Source: Azolla caroliniana (taxonomy: Eukaryota; Polypodiophyta). From it: a DNA stretch of 64,000 bases. The position numbers and the translations under genes are program-made. Location of the stretch: the NCBI GenBank assembly GCA_043228905.1, contig JBHGNT010000003.1, forward strand, positions 25,606,001-25,670,000. The letters are read 5' to 3'. The notes below the pieces were generated by a model. That model was not told the origin of the DNA, ran no database searches, and saw only the letters and a program-made list of their open reading frames with translations. Of this stretch, positions 1 to 12,125 are shown one piece after another. Position 1 is the stretch's first letter, and the number at the start of each line of letters is the position of its first letter.

Positions 1-139
1 TGTCAACCTGTAAATATAGCATCATAACTGTAAACCTACTTCCCATGATCAATTCACAATAAATTGACAACATATGTGGTACATTTTCATAGTTTCCATA
101 GTATCAGCACAAAAAATGGGAAAATCGACCAGGTATTAA

Positions 140-985
140 GACCACTAAACTCATGCCCTTGAACCACTAAAAACATCTCCTGCTATATTATTAAAGAATT
201 TATGGTCCAGCGGTCTTCATCCAGATTATAAACTTTCTACTAAATGCCCACACATTTGGAGTATTTTCTCTAAATGTGCTATTATTTCATTGATGAAAAC
301 GGGAATGTGGATAAATGAGTTCATAAAGTTTGCCCAACACCACTAGCTGTTTTGGTCAGATCACTTGGTACTAGGATAACTAACCTCAAGCCCACCCTTG
401 TGTCAAAAATTTACATAATGCTTATGGAATTCCAGCATTTTCTCATAATTCCCTATTATTTAGGCATGAAAAGAACTATTAACAATAAATTGATATTAGT
501 AAATAAAATCTTTTGGGACCAATTTCATGCAGGACAAGAGTCTAGGTAAATGCCCTTATTGATGGCTTGACTAACATCATGCCCAGGAAACGAATTTCAC
601 ATAACGTTTTGGTATTTCTCATAATTTCATTGATGAAATAAGGAAACTGGGTCTGATCAGTGAAGAAATGTTTCCCCAAATACCGTTGTCTTGATCAGAC
701 GATTTTGTTAATAAAGTAACTCGCCTTGTGCCCTCCAAAATACAAATTTTCTATTTAACTCTTATAGACTTCATACATGAAAACATGAACCTCTCTTGAT
801 AAGTGAATAAACTTTAGCCTGGAAACTCTAGCTATGCTGTTTGCCTTGATGAGGTCATCGTTGATAAGATTACTAACCCCATGCCCCACATATTTGGGGT
901 GTTTTCTCACAATTTGCTAATATTTTAACATGCACGAGAAAAAGGAAGTTCGTTGTTGAAGTAAGAAAACTAACCTCATGCCCTT
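140..985. repeat. Degenerate tandem repeats in ZDS intron 2 carrying donor-like copies of the exon 2 end
   Basis: The plus-strand phrase ctaacctcatgccc (reverse complement GGGCATGAGGTTAG, the exact end of exon 2 plus its donor) recurs in degraded form near 144-160, 379-392, 567-582, 712-733 and 870-888, ending with the real site at 968-983. Flanking words such as tttctcataattt and tttcattgatgaaa also recur. Spacing is uneven, about 100-230 bases, so this is an old diverged tandem array rather than a clean satellite. The copy near 144-160 also matches exon sequence upstream of the donor (it could encode QGHE). Confidence 0.6.
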
Positions 986-1867
986 GATCCAAAAGCTCAA
1001 CAGCTGTGGACATACCAGCCAGACCAGCTCCGATTATAGCAACTTTCAACTTAGGTCCATTGTATTTTTCGGGCTCCGGTGGAAAAAGGCCTTTCGGAGC
1101 TGATAATAAAAGTAAAGAAATCATATATGCTTTTAATGTCACACACAAATCAGTATCTTTCTCCTTAAGACAACATATAAAAATTGTTCATGCATCTTGT
1201 TTCTACACTGAATGTCACGGATATATACATATTAGCATTCTTCTGTGATAATACAAAAAAGGGCAGAATTGTACATAAATCTACCAGTTTCGATTATATC
1301 TTTGTCATGAATTACATATCTTACCTATATAATTTATTTCCTATAAGACAAAATCTAATCTTACATATATAATTTAAGTTTGCACATAGAACCTTACATC
1401 GCACAAGACACATGCAACGTTATCTTGCAAAACCTTAGATTACAATTACAATAGAATCTAACTCAACGTGTACAGCCATATGTTGCACAACAGAATCTTT
1501 CACGAAGAAAATCTTTTTGAATGGAATTTTTAAACAGCATAACCTTTATAATGTTTTTGAATACAGGAAGATGCTTACATTACGCATGGAGGAATAGTTC
1601 AGGATCCTCACCTTTTCTGCTCATATCAGAGACTTTGGTTTTCAAAGCGCTCCCCCAAGTAGGCAACACTCCGTTCCTTCTTCTCTCATGACATTTGACT
1701 TCCTGCCGGTGATGAGGATGTGCAGAGAACAGGAGATGGCTTGTATGATGACTCCACAGACTACACGTTCTGCTACTGGGGAGACAGGGCGTGCTGTAGA
1801 GGAAGGGAGAGGTTGCGGAAGAAGAAGAAGGAGGAGAAGAAGAAGAAATGGGCGGTGCCATCGCCAT
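975..1867 (-). CDS. ZDS: Zeta-carotene desaturase, chloroplastic, 5' part (exons 1-2 only)
   Basis: Exon 1 spans 1612-1867 and exon 2 spans 975-1099; the rest lies beyond the left edge. ZDS desaturates zeta-carotene to neurosporene and lycopene in plastids. Exon 1 encodes a Ser/Pro-rich chloroplast transit peptide ending VSDMSRK; exon 2 encodes [13 protein letters not shown] followed by the FAD-binding dinucleotide fold [19 protein letters not shown] (GxGxxG), near-identical to plant ZDS. The donor of exon 1 is AAAAG/GTGAGG and the acceptor TATCAG/CT; the split Ala codon restores frame. The exon 2 donor is CATGAG/GTTAGT at 974. The start is the ATG at 1867; the in-frame codon just upstream is TTG. 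Intron 2 fills at least 1-974 and no third exon was seen there. Identity is family-level and firm; completeness cannot be judged. Confidence 0.93.
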
Positions 1868-3468
1868 CAAAGGTGAAGAAAGAACCGATCAAGGAAAGAG
1901 GTCTGTCTAGTCCGCCTTCCCCTCCCTTCACGATTAGATAATGTCTGGACTCTTCTTCATTGAATTATATTGTCTAACAAATTTATTGATTTATTGATTT
2001 ATTGAATTTATGTATGTTTATTTGTTAATACTTGGTTGTTACTGCTGCTACTTTTGTTTTCCTTTTATTTATATCGAATTGCTAAATCAGCCATTTACTT
2101 CTTTATAGTCAATTACACTCGAAATAGTCCGTCTTTTTATTGCTAATTCATCTAACCTTGTATTACTTCGTAATTAGCTCACGTACTCCTACTTCCTTGC
2201 TAATACAATTAGCATCATAATCGATATCATAATGACTACTTATTATGGCTAACACAAATATTCATATTGATCCTAATCTGATTAATTCATCCAATGTTAA
2301 GGATGACTAACTAGCTTTATTAGTTAGAGGGATTCGTTCCCTTGTTGATTTCGATACCTACAGCCAATTAGTCCCTTTAGTAATTGTACTTGATCTTTTA
2401 ACCTTAATTAGTTATCAAAGTTATTAGTTTTCCAAATTATAGACAAATCAACTATATTGTGTCACGTGAATTTCTTTACTAAATAAAGTATGGGTCCCAT
2501 ATTAGGCATAACTTTTTTACTCTATTTGTAGGAAACATATGTAAAAAGCAGGGATATTTTTAAAATTGCTGAATGGTTAGGGGGTAGTCACGTAATTTAA
2601 AATAAGCATAGCAAGAGTGTAACGATATATTGGTGTTTGTTCAATTAATTAATGAACCCCTTTCATTAACCATCTAACTAAGTCATTTGATTGAGCAAAA
2701 TTGCTAATATGCCTTCTATTTAATCACTTGAAGTAGAAAGTACTAAAGGGACATAGACAAAGCTTCAGTACATAAATTAGACTATCAGTTCATCATTATG
2801 TATTGTTCTAGATCAAAATAACCTCTAATACTCTAGAAAATCAAGAATATCAAATGCATCAACTGGATCGGCAAAACTGAGGTTTTGGAATAAAGTGAAT
2901 ATTTAGAACAGGGAAAGCATATTTATGGATCAAGAGAATATAACTTATAAAATTGAATCAAATCCATCTCTTCAGCCATAATCTAATCAATTACTCACAA
3001 CCTACTTTAGGTTCCTTACAACACCATGGAAGACAAAAGAATGGTTTAGGTCCAATGCAACGAAATTTTGGATCAAAATGAGAAAGCTTCCAAGAATTTT
3101 AAGTTCAGCTATTTACCGTGTGCTAATTTATAATCTACGTGCTGATGATCATTAACAAGTTTCCAAAAAGGTACAATCTCAGATTGCCATGAGTTATCTT
3201 AATATTGGAATCCATCATCATCACCATAATGATATATAAAATAAAAATGATGAATAGAGAAACATTAATGAAGTTGCTTTGCCAGTAGTATTTTACTTAT
3301 TCACTGTGAAGAACAGAAATGCCAGTGGCATGGCCCTTTCTAGAACTTTCCAGTACGAAATGATGGCAACCACGATTAATTTTTGTAGAAATTTAGAATT
3401 ACAAAGAATATATATACATATATGTACATAAATGAGACTTTAGTCTCTCGAAGGGCAAACTCATACTT
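1868..3468. other. Intergenic, ZDS promoter side and F-box gene 3' flank
   Basis: About 1.6 kb between the ZDS start and the F-box/WD40 stop, both genes reading leftward. It is AT-rich. The ZDS leader is purine/pyrimidine-skewed near 1868-1940. No open frame with recognisable protein and no clear transposon ends were seen. Confidence 0.6.
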
Positions 3469-6400
3469 CTAGAACTGAAAATGCCATAGCCGTATACTAC
3501 CATCGGGATGAGTGGTCACGAATCTTGTCATCCCGGCTCTTAAACAAAGTATTGGGAGCCGTTGTTCTCCAGGTATTTTCTCTAGAAGTGTGTCTAAGTT
3601 CACATCCACTAGCCCATTATCACCCGCAAATGATTTAAATGATAATGATCCCTCTGCTCGTATTTCTTTCCGGAGGACACAATCCTTTCCTCTTCGAGTC
3701 ACAGCACAATGCTTCAGCATAGAGCCAGACTCTGAATCTAGGAGAGTGATGATGCCATTAATACTCCCTACATAGAGCGTGGTTGCATCATAGGATGCCA
3801 TATGAAGAGACGTGATCGAGCTGGGTGCTACCCGGACACTCCAAAGTGACTGTTTAGTCCTGACAATAATAATAACCATGGTAATGCATTGACAAAATTC
3901 ATGTGATAATGTTATAAAGACATAGATTACTAGGTAATTAATGGATTTGAGTGAAAATTTTAAAAAATGATTTACATATATAGACCCTTCGAGTACCTCA
4001 GATTCCATGCATGAACACCTCCTGTTGTGGTACCAGCTAAAAGCATGTTTTCTTCACTACAAACATGCAGGCAAACAACACCTGGAAATTTTAAACCTTT
4101 TAGGTTCCAGTGTTTGGAGAGTCTGGTAAATACTCATTTTCTTTCGATTGTTCTACATCCTATTGTCCGCATGAAAAATACATCATATGAGATACATGTT
4201 AACTATATGAGTCTACAAAAGTATTATTATTTTATGAAGGGTTATAGACTTCACCTATAGAAAACACTATAATTAAAGTATGGTGTAAACCATAGAATCA
4301 ACAGCCAGAGATACTTAGTGACAAAGAACACTTTCAGTACAAGCTGGAAATTTGATTCAGAACATCAAAATTAATATAAACGAAACCTTAAGTATAGCGT
4401 CCTTTCAGTAATTCAGATGCAGTTGTGAGTGTTCCACATACATACCTCTAGGTGGTGAAGATGGGAGAAGACAGTTCAACTTCTCTCCTGTCATCATGTC
4501 ACACAAATGCACATTGCCATCTGCAGATCCACTTGCTAAAAGGGAAGAATTAATATGAGCTGCAATACATGTCACACGATCTGAATGCTGTCTGCCAATA
4601 ACACTCCTATAGTTAATGTTTTGCACATAATATATTCCTCAGTGGAAACCCACAAAAAATGATTCCAATGAAATTAGCAGCAGACAATGTCTAAGAAGAC
4701 AAGATAGAGAGCATATATATGCTCATCTTTATCTTTTCACTCATAGAAAGTATGCATAATGCATGGATCGTCTTTATCTTTTGACACACAGCAGGCAACT
4801 AGGCCATTTATAGATAGATATGTAAACAGATAGATAGAAAAAGACAGAAGGATGACATGTAAGTCAGGGAAACCATATCAATCAGCAAAATCTATGATGT
4901 AAGAGAGCATAAAAAATCCAATACACAGATGCCTATATACTCAACAAGTGGCCATGTGGCAAACCAGTACAAGGATGGGTAGAAAAAAATTAAATCACTT
5001 ATTCAAACGAAATTTGTCAAAAATGATGAATACCTGAAAATTCGTGAGCAGCGACCACTGTACATATCAAACACCCTTATGGTTCCATCAGCACAACCAA
5101 CAAACACTTCAGGATCCACATAACTGTACATGATAGAATTTTTCTCCTTTTAGGAGAGGGCATTTAGCATAACATAAAATTTAATATAATTTGCTATCAT
5201 TAGAAAAGTAACAAGGTGTACATCAAAGTATTCTATCCTTTACACTTCTTATCATTACATTTTCTCCTCTTGCGGATCACAACATAAGATCATGTTTGCA
5301 ACCCTCAAAATTGAATAGTTTCAACATTACTAGAACATTAGTATATGGCATAGCCTCATATTCCTTATGTACCACATTGAATGTACAGGCCAATTGTTTG
5401 CCTTGATGTGACGAAGTAGCTGTCCTTTTCTGCGATTCCAAACATATATTTCAGTTGTACATACCACCAGGACCTGTTGCATATAGAGAGATATTCTAGA
5501 GTTACTTTGGCAAATATATTTTAATACTCTAATGGAATCAAAATAGAGCACTATTAGAGTTAGTTTTGGCATCCATAATTCCAAAAATACTCAATCGAAT
5601 CAAATATTTGAGTAGCCTCCAGGGATAACTTAATTGGTAGGTTATAACCTTGTTTTCATCAAAATCTAAATCAATCACTTTTAGCTTGTTGGGCACCGAA
5701 TAACTCTCAACACAATGTAAATCTCTGGTGGACCACGCATGCACCATCTGAATCATGAAAGAAACAAAATATTATTAAAATATAGTGGTACATACTTTTG
5801 CAAATATGGAACAAAAAAATGAATAGAATAGTCCAAAAGAAACCACATGGTTGCCAAAAAAGAACTAGGATAGGATTACCCCATCACTCGATCCTGTCAT
5901 AATTATCTCCATTTTAAATCTGCAACATTCAACTCTACACATGCAAACGAGGAAACACGTTAGATGCATCTATATTAATAAAAAATATGTGATTTGCATG
6001 AATTAATGGGTACTATGTGTCAATATGAGATATATACTTTTCCAATTCATGCATCGATATACAGTATAACATGAGGTAATAGAAACTGAATGAATTAAGT
6101 ATGTAACATGGATGGATGTATTAGATATAAGGTACTGTAGTCAAAGGAATTTTTTGTTATCATAGACGCAAACCATATATATAGTTTTCAATGTACACAT
6201 AAGATATGCATTGTGAAGGGAATATTATAATGAGGTTACCTGGTAGAATGCCCTTTACATTCTCTAACAAGAACTGAACCAAGCACAACCAACACTTTAT
6301 GGTGTTCTTTGACAAATTGAGCCTTCCAATCAGCTACTGCTCCAATTTCCCTTCTCAAAAACTTTAGGCTTTCCATATTCTCATCCTTGTGCGTAAGCTT

Positions 6401-7332
6401 TGCTATTAAGGTTTTCCTTGATTTCTCATAAATATCTTTCCACAGTGAAGAGTGTGTTACGATCACATTCCTGTTACAATAACCACACATGAGCGTAAAT
6501 TTGCTTCAATGGATCTCTATACGGTTGCCATAAATATTTCCAATTAATTAATTGTGTATATCAGAATATCCCTCAGTTTCTAAAACATAAAGGAGGCAGT
6601 AGGAATATTCTGCTCAATATTCACTAAGTTTAGGGCATTTTAGTGTATTTCTCGATTTGATTAATCACGGAGAGATTATCATTGAGCTACATTATGTTGC
6701 ATTATCCTTTTTAGGGAGGGTGGAATTGATCGTTTCTTTATTAAACTCGCATAAGGGATAGCCTCAAAGATTACCCTTAAAATTCCGACCGAGGGGAATT
6801 TTGAATATTTTCGTAAATTTGAACAAACGGGAAGGATTTATGCTTTGTTTTTCTCAATACCTGTGTATACCAACACAGGAGTAGTCTTGAGATTGCCCTT
6901 AAAATACGAGGAGAATTTTGATTATTTTCTCTTATTTCGACTAATCTTTGTTCTTTTCCCTCTCAAAATTGCCAAGGGGTTAGCCTCAATATTACCCATA
7001 AAAAATACAATGCCAGGATACACTGAATAATTTTCCCTAAATTCGACCAATGTTTGTTTTTCATTTTTCAAAATTCGCTGTGTCGATCGATACCTTAACA
7101 AAAACGACCGGAGAGACATTTTGAAATTTTTACAACACAAGATTAGAACACACTGTAACGGATGCAGAATGGACGAATGTGCGGAGAGATGTTTACAATA
7201 CCAGGACTTGCAGAGGGTGGAGATGCGAGCCAAATCATAGGGAGAGAGGAAGGAGAAGAGTGTGAGGAGAACATCATCGGTGAGGAGAGACAGGGCATGA
7301 GCAGGAGGAGCTCGCTTCTGCCTCCCGTCCAT
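3469..7332 (-). CDS. F-box/WD-40 repeat protein (At3g52030-like), nine exons
   Basis: Exons, in gene order: 7202-7332, 6240-6470, 5880-5919, 5649-5747, 5373-5473, 5034-5123, 4446-4606, 3997-4132, 3469-3859; 1380 nt, 459 residues, all phases consistent. Residues about 12-45 form an F-box (LLTDDVLLTLFSFLSPYDLA), followed by CKSWNVIVTHSSLW across the first splice. Then come about seven WD-type blades: SSDGMVHAWS, TTEIYVWNRRKG, GCADGTIRVFD, SGSADGNVHLCD, AGTTTGGVHAWN, GSINGIITLLD and HPDGSIRLWHF at the very C terminus. The architecture is that of an SCF ubiquitin-ligase substrate adaptor: the F-box binds SKP1/ASK and the propeller binds an unknown target. Length matches plant relatives (about 450 residues). 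The exon 8 acceptor (GAG/TATTT at 4132) was chosen for phase; the nearby CCAG/ACTC puts a stop in frame, so that boundary is the least certain. Confidence 0.88.
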
Positions 7333-7449
7333 TCGAGCCTCCTGTTCAAAACTTCAGAATGTAAGGAGAAAAACTGTCTCTCCACAGCCCACTCCACTCG
7401 GGCCTTACTTCATGATCCTGTCTAATAAATACATTGTATGTACATAATA

Positions 7450-8035
7450 CAATGTCTCTCTTCTCACTCACTTTTACTTCTACTTCATTAGCCTGTATTT
7501 GTATGTATGTATGTATGTATGTATGTATGTATTTGTATGTATTTGTATGTATGTATTTGTATGTATTTGTATGTATTTGTATGTATGTATTTGTATGTAT
7601 TTGTATGTATTTGTATGTATTTGTATGTATGTATGTATGAATATATGTATATATGAACTTCTTTCTCAAGCTCAATGAGGTCTTCTTAGGTTCCCATCTA
7701 GACCCTTGTTCCACCATGTATATATGTAATGTAATGCAATGTCTCTCTTCTCACTCACTTTTACTTCTACTTCATTAGCATGTATGTATGTATCTATGTA
7801 TGTATTTGTATGTATGTATGTATGAATATATGTATATATGAACTTCTTTCTCAAGTTGAGTGAGGTCTTCTTAGGTTCCCATCTAGACCCTTGTTCCACC
7901 ATGTATATATGTAATGTAATGCAATGTCTCTCTTCTCACTCACTTTTACTTCTACTTCATTAGCTTGTATGTATGTATGTATGTATGAACAGGGATCTTC
8001 TTAGGTTCCCATCTAGAACCTTGTTCCGCCATGTA
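7450..8035. repeat. Three-copy tandem repeat with TATG/TTTGTATG microsatellite
   Basis: A unit starting caatgtctctcttctcactc begins at 7450, 7737 and 7922. Each carries an expanded (TATG)n or (TTTGTATG)n tract, then a shared tail ttcttaggttcccatctaga near 7682, 7869 and 7998. Unit length differs (287, then 185) because the microsatellite differs. It lies just upstream of the F-box gene start. Confidence 0.9.
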
Positions 8036-10260
8036 TATCGCTAGCCTATTATCAAGCTCAATGCCTTGGCTTCACGTGATTCTTGGCCCTTAGAAAGACC
8101 TTCAAACACTTACTTTGAACTTTCTCACATAACCTAGGTGTTGAGATACTATCATAGCATGCATCATCACACGAGTGCGAAGATATGCAAGGGATGTGAT
8201 GAAACCTTGGTGGAGGATGAATAGTCATTTCTCTCATGCTCAAAAACATAGACAGTAATTCTCAACACTTATCATGATTTGTTAGATGTGGATGATAATT
8301 TAAATGCCATACTCAATTTTCCATGAAGAAGGGCAAACACATATATTTATTTGTGCATTATTTCCTCATAAAGAGATTTTTCTACATATTTAGCAACCCT
8401 CCTTCTTAGGAAGGATTCATGTACAAGGTGATATGTTACATGATGTATTTTGATGACACAATGCAATGGCAATACCCAACTGTGTGATTGAGTGTAAGGG
8501 CTTTGAGAATAGAAATAGTTTTTTTATTGTCCACGAGGAGAACAAAGTTGACCTATGGGATCAAATACGATGACATGTATTTTGTCTATTTAGGATCCTT
8601 GGGCCATGATTGTACTCTTGGTAGATGCTAAACTTTCTAATTGTATTTCTCTCATATATTTGGCTCGATAGACATACAATATCTTCATTAAACTCCTTAT
8701 ATTGATATGAATCTTTGTTACACCGCATATCCCTTCGCTATGCTACAAGCCACAACTATGTATTAGACTAGCAACTTCATGATCTCCAAATAGTAGATAT
8801 AGTCATATGGTCTCATATCAACTATGCCCTCATGAACTTTACACACACTTTTACATTATCATCTCTATTATGTTTGAATCAAAGTCATAAATTTACACCA
8901 CCAAAAAAATTGCAAGTTGAGGTCTAACAAAGCTTATCTAGAGACAATATTAGCACCCATTGGAGTGAAACAATCCACTGTGTTTAATCTTTCCATTATT
9001 GACCAATTAGAAGAGTTAATCCAAGACATGTCAAGAAAAGACGACAAAAAAAACATATGTTGGGCAATTGATTAATCAAAACCTAAGATTGGATATGAGC
9101 AACCATGGCCGAGAGAATAAGATGTGCCATCACCTTGATGTGCATCCACTCTCACACATTGAAAATAGGAGACATATCATGTTGCGAAGCTTCATATGTG
9201 AGGACATCAATGATGCATGATTACCAAGAATTTCTATAAATTTTTTAAAGTGTTCAAGAACTCTTAACAAGGCTAAAACCATTGTCAATGACACTAGGCA
9301 TGCACTTTGTTGGCTTACTTAACTACTTGTTACTATAAAATGGGCTTTTCTATTCATATTTAGATGAATACTAAAAAGGGTAAGAAATCCCAAAAACAAG
9401 TTCTATAACTACATTTTTTCATTCATGATAGAACTTCCATCATTTTCCAAGAAGTGTTTAAAGTTCTAGCATTATGTAAGTAGCAATAGTTTTTGCAACA
9501 ATGTTTATGTAAAAGAATTATATATGCAATACTCATGAGTGTGGATATTCTTGACAAAAATCTTATGAAATGCTAGAAATATTAGCACTAAGGTAATGTC
9601 GAGAATATGAGCAATATCAAGGAAGCTTTGATATTTTGGACATTCTACACAAGTGTCAATAATTTTGATAATGTTGTGGCAAAGAAAATTCCAATATTCA
9701 CAGGGTAAATTATTTGCTTTAGAAACGAAATGATCGAAACAATCACATGGGAAAGGTTGAATGTGTGCAAATTCACATGTAGAACCATGAGGGTAAGAAA
9801 AAGGATCAAAACAAGTCTATGGAAAGGGTAGGCATGCTTGAATCTAGCTTAGAAAAGAGAGGATCGAAACAACCACAAGCGGAGAGTTTTGAAAGTGTGT
9901 GAATTCACATGTACAACTACAAGGGGTAGAAAAATAAATCAAAGCGAGACTATTGGAAGGGTAGACACGCTTGAATACACATGTAGCAACCATGAGGGGC
10001 GTAGAAAATCCAACATGTGACGTAGACCATGCTTGTACACACTCATTTAAACCTTGTCTAAGGTGAGATTGTAGAAGATATACTATTTCTTGGGACCTCG
10101 TATAGTTGAATGGCAAGGATCGACGAAGAATGATCAATCTCCATTCACGAGGTTAGAAACGAGTCCAGAAACAAAGCAGTGTGAAAGTGCAAAATGACAT
10201 GTGCAAAGGTAGTTTCTTTTTGTTTGCTCTGGCTGTTTTGTGATTTTTAGCTTAGTTTAG
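8036..10260. other. Intergenic, no recognised gene
   Basis: AT-rich stretch with only short, stop-riddled frames. Near 9700-10000 there are loosely repeated phrases (gaatctagcttagaaa..gatcgaaacaa and gaattcacatgta, two to three times about 130 bases apart), suggesting an old degraded tandem repeat. No domain was recognised. Confidence 0.5.
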
Positions 10261-10268
10261 TGCGTTGG

Positions 10269-10269
<1 letters not shown>

Positions 10270-10317
<48 letters not shown>
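10270..10317. repeat. (GT)n microsatellite
   Basis: An uninterrupted run of about 24 GT dinucleotides. Confidence 0.98.
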
Positions 10318-10318
<1 letters not shown>

Positions 10319-10639
10319 ATAGGAATCGGGAAGAAAATAAGAAGGTCACCTAACAAGAAGATGTGGGCATTTATAGAGTATATAGTACAGAAAGAAAGAT
10401 ATGTATATACAAAGTGCACACACACGTACTTAGATAGAGAAACAATGAAGATAAAAAACCAGAAAATTATAGCTAATTAATTTATTAGAAAATCACCTGA
10501 AATAAAACTAAGAATAGAAATAAAAAAAACTGACTCAATTGTAACACATATGTACATAGATATAACTACAAATCAAAATACAATTAAATATATAAACTAC
10601 GTAAAAGAAAGAAAAAGAAAAAGAAAACTCTAAATTAAT

Positions 10640-10975
10640 TAATTAATTAATTAAAAATAATAAATAAAAATCCATATAATGGAATTGGGGGGAGGGGCGC
10701 ATATACATATGTATGTGTTTTGCAAGAATAAAGAAGTAAGAATAAATAAAACTCTAAACAAATCAATTAAATTAAAAAAATCCATATACAAATATATGGA
10801 ATCGGGGGGGGGGGGGGGATGCATGTATGATATGTATATGTGTTTTGCAAATTGCAATAATAAAAATAAATAAAACTATAAATAAATCAATTAAATAAAA
10901 ATTCCCTATATAAATGCATGGAATTGGGGGGAGTTCATGTGTATGTTGTATTTTTGCAATAATATAGAGGTGTTA
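10640..10975. repeat. About 115-base tandem repeat, three copies, 5' of fructokinase
   Basis: Each copy reads AT-rich (aataaataaaact..aatcaattaaat), then aatccatata, then ggaatcggggg or ggaattgggg, then a short pyrimidine/purine stretch and gtgttttgcaa. Copies start near 10650, 10740 and 10860. One contains a run of 15 G (about 10804-10818). The array ends about 60 bases before the fructokinase ATG, so it probably lies in its promoter or leader. Confidence 0.8.
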
Positions 10976-11033
10976 TAAATCAGCCTAAAATAAATAAATA
11001 AATAAATAGATACAAAACGCCCTCATACTCCCA

Positions 11034-12125
11034 ATGGAACCTTCTCCTTCTGCCACCAATCTCTCCTCCACCACCACCAATACCAATACCAATTATACCA
11101 ATAGCAATGAGGCATCGATTGACGTGGTGTGTATGGGAGAGCTATTGATCGACTTCGTCCCCACCGTCTCGGGCCTCTCGTTGGCTGACACCCTGGCTTT
11201 CCAAAAGGCCCCCGGCGGTGCCCCCGCCAATGTAGCCGTCGCCGTCTCACGTCTTGGGGGCACCGCCTCCTTCATCGGGAAAGTCGGCGACGACAAGTTT
11301 GGCCGGATGCTCGCCTCCGTCCTCTCCACCAATGGGGTCATGACACGTGGCCTCCGCTTCGACCCGCACGCGCGCACTGCCCTCGCATTCGTCACCCTCA
11401 CACTCGCGGGCGAGAGGGAGTTTATGTTCTTCCGCAACCCTAGCGCGGACATGATGTTGATGGAGAGTGAGCTAGACTCGGGGTCGATCGAGCATGCCTG
11501 TATATTCCACTTCGGTTCCATTGGTTTGATCGCACAACCATGCCGGGGAGCTCAAATCGCTGCAGTTAAGCTTGCACGGGCCGCGGGCGCCATCCTCTCA
11601 TATGACCCCAATCTTCGGCTCCCGCTTTGGCCATCCGCTAATGAAGCACACTCTGGGATACTAAGCCTCTGGGAGGAGGCTGATATCATCAAGGTGAGCG
11701 AGGAAGAGATATGGTTCTTAGCCCGTGACCCGACCATAGAGGATGTGGACATGTCCACAAGGGACACCTCGGAGATCTACAATGCTGCCCGCAAATTGAT
11801 GCACCCCCGACTCAGGCTTCTGGTGGTCACCCTTGGGGCAGATGGTTGCCACTACTTCACGCCATTCTCCGAGGGCCATGTAGCTGGAATTGCGCTCCCC
11901 GAGGGGGCCGTGGTCGATACTACGGGTGCTGGAGATGCATTTGTGGGTGGCCTTCTCAAGAAGTTGTCCGAGGACATGGGGTTGTTGGAAGATGAGGCCC
12001 AGCTTAGGGATGCACTCCACTTCGCTAATGCTTGTGGTGCCATCACTACCACTCTTCGCGGTGCAATCCCTGCACTTCCTGACACCACAGCTGTACTCCA
12101 ACTCTTGGCGTCTTCCACCTCATGA
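11034..12125 (+). CDS. Fructokinase, pfkB family, single exon
   Basis: A complete 363-residue protein with no intron. Fructokinase phosphorylates fructose to fructose-6-phosphate with ATP, mostly in the cytosol; no transit peptide is apparent. Residues about 30-43 hold the family start (DVVCMGELLIDFVP), about 61-76 the first pfkB signature (GGAPANVAVAVSRLGG), about 190-200 YDPNLRLPLW, and about 295-303 the second signature DTTGAGDAF with the catalytic Asp and anion hole. An N-terminal low-complexity Ser/Thr/Asn run (residues 5-26) precedes the domain. Start: first ATG of the frame, downstream of an AT-rich leader. Oddities: plant fructokinase genes usually have several introns, and this coding sequence is GC-rich in an AT-rich setting. 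Both fit a retrocopy or an old intron-loss copy, but no poly-A tail or flanking direct repeat is visible. All key motifs are intact, so it is probably functional. Confidence 0.93.
   Translation: MEPSPSATNLSSTTTNTNTNYTNSNEASIDVVCMGELLIDFVPTVSGLSLADTLAFQKAPGGAPANVAVAVSRLGGTASFIGKVGDDKFGRMLASVLSTNGVMTRGLRFDPHARTALAFVTLTLAGEREFMFFRNPSADMMLMESELDSGSIEHACIFHFGSIGLIAQPCRGAQIAAVKLARAAGAILSYDPNLRLPLWPSANEAHSGILSLWEEADIIKVSEEEIWFLARDPTIEDVDMSTRDTSEIYNAARKLMHPRLRLLVVTLGADGCHYFTPFSEGHVAGIALPEGAVVDTTGAGDAFVGGLLKKLSEDMGLLEDEAQLRDALHFANACGAITTTLRGAIPALPDTTAVLQLLASSTS

Noticed and set aside
1-970. A third ZDS exon within the left-edge repeats
   Set aside because: No frame matches the expected next ZDS block; only repeats are visible.
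3998-4131. F-box gene exon 8 acceptor CCAG/ACTC at 4121
   Set aside because: It forces a frame with a stop after five codons; GAG/TATTT at 4132 keeps phase and family similarity.
7346-7902. ORFs encoding Tyr-Ile-His-Thr repeats on both strands
   Set aside because: Translations of the TATG/TTTGTATG microsatellite.
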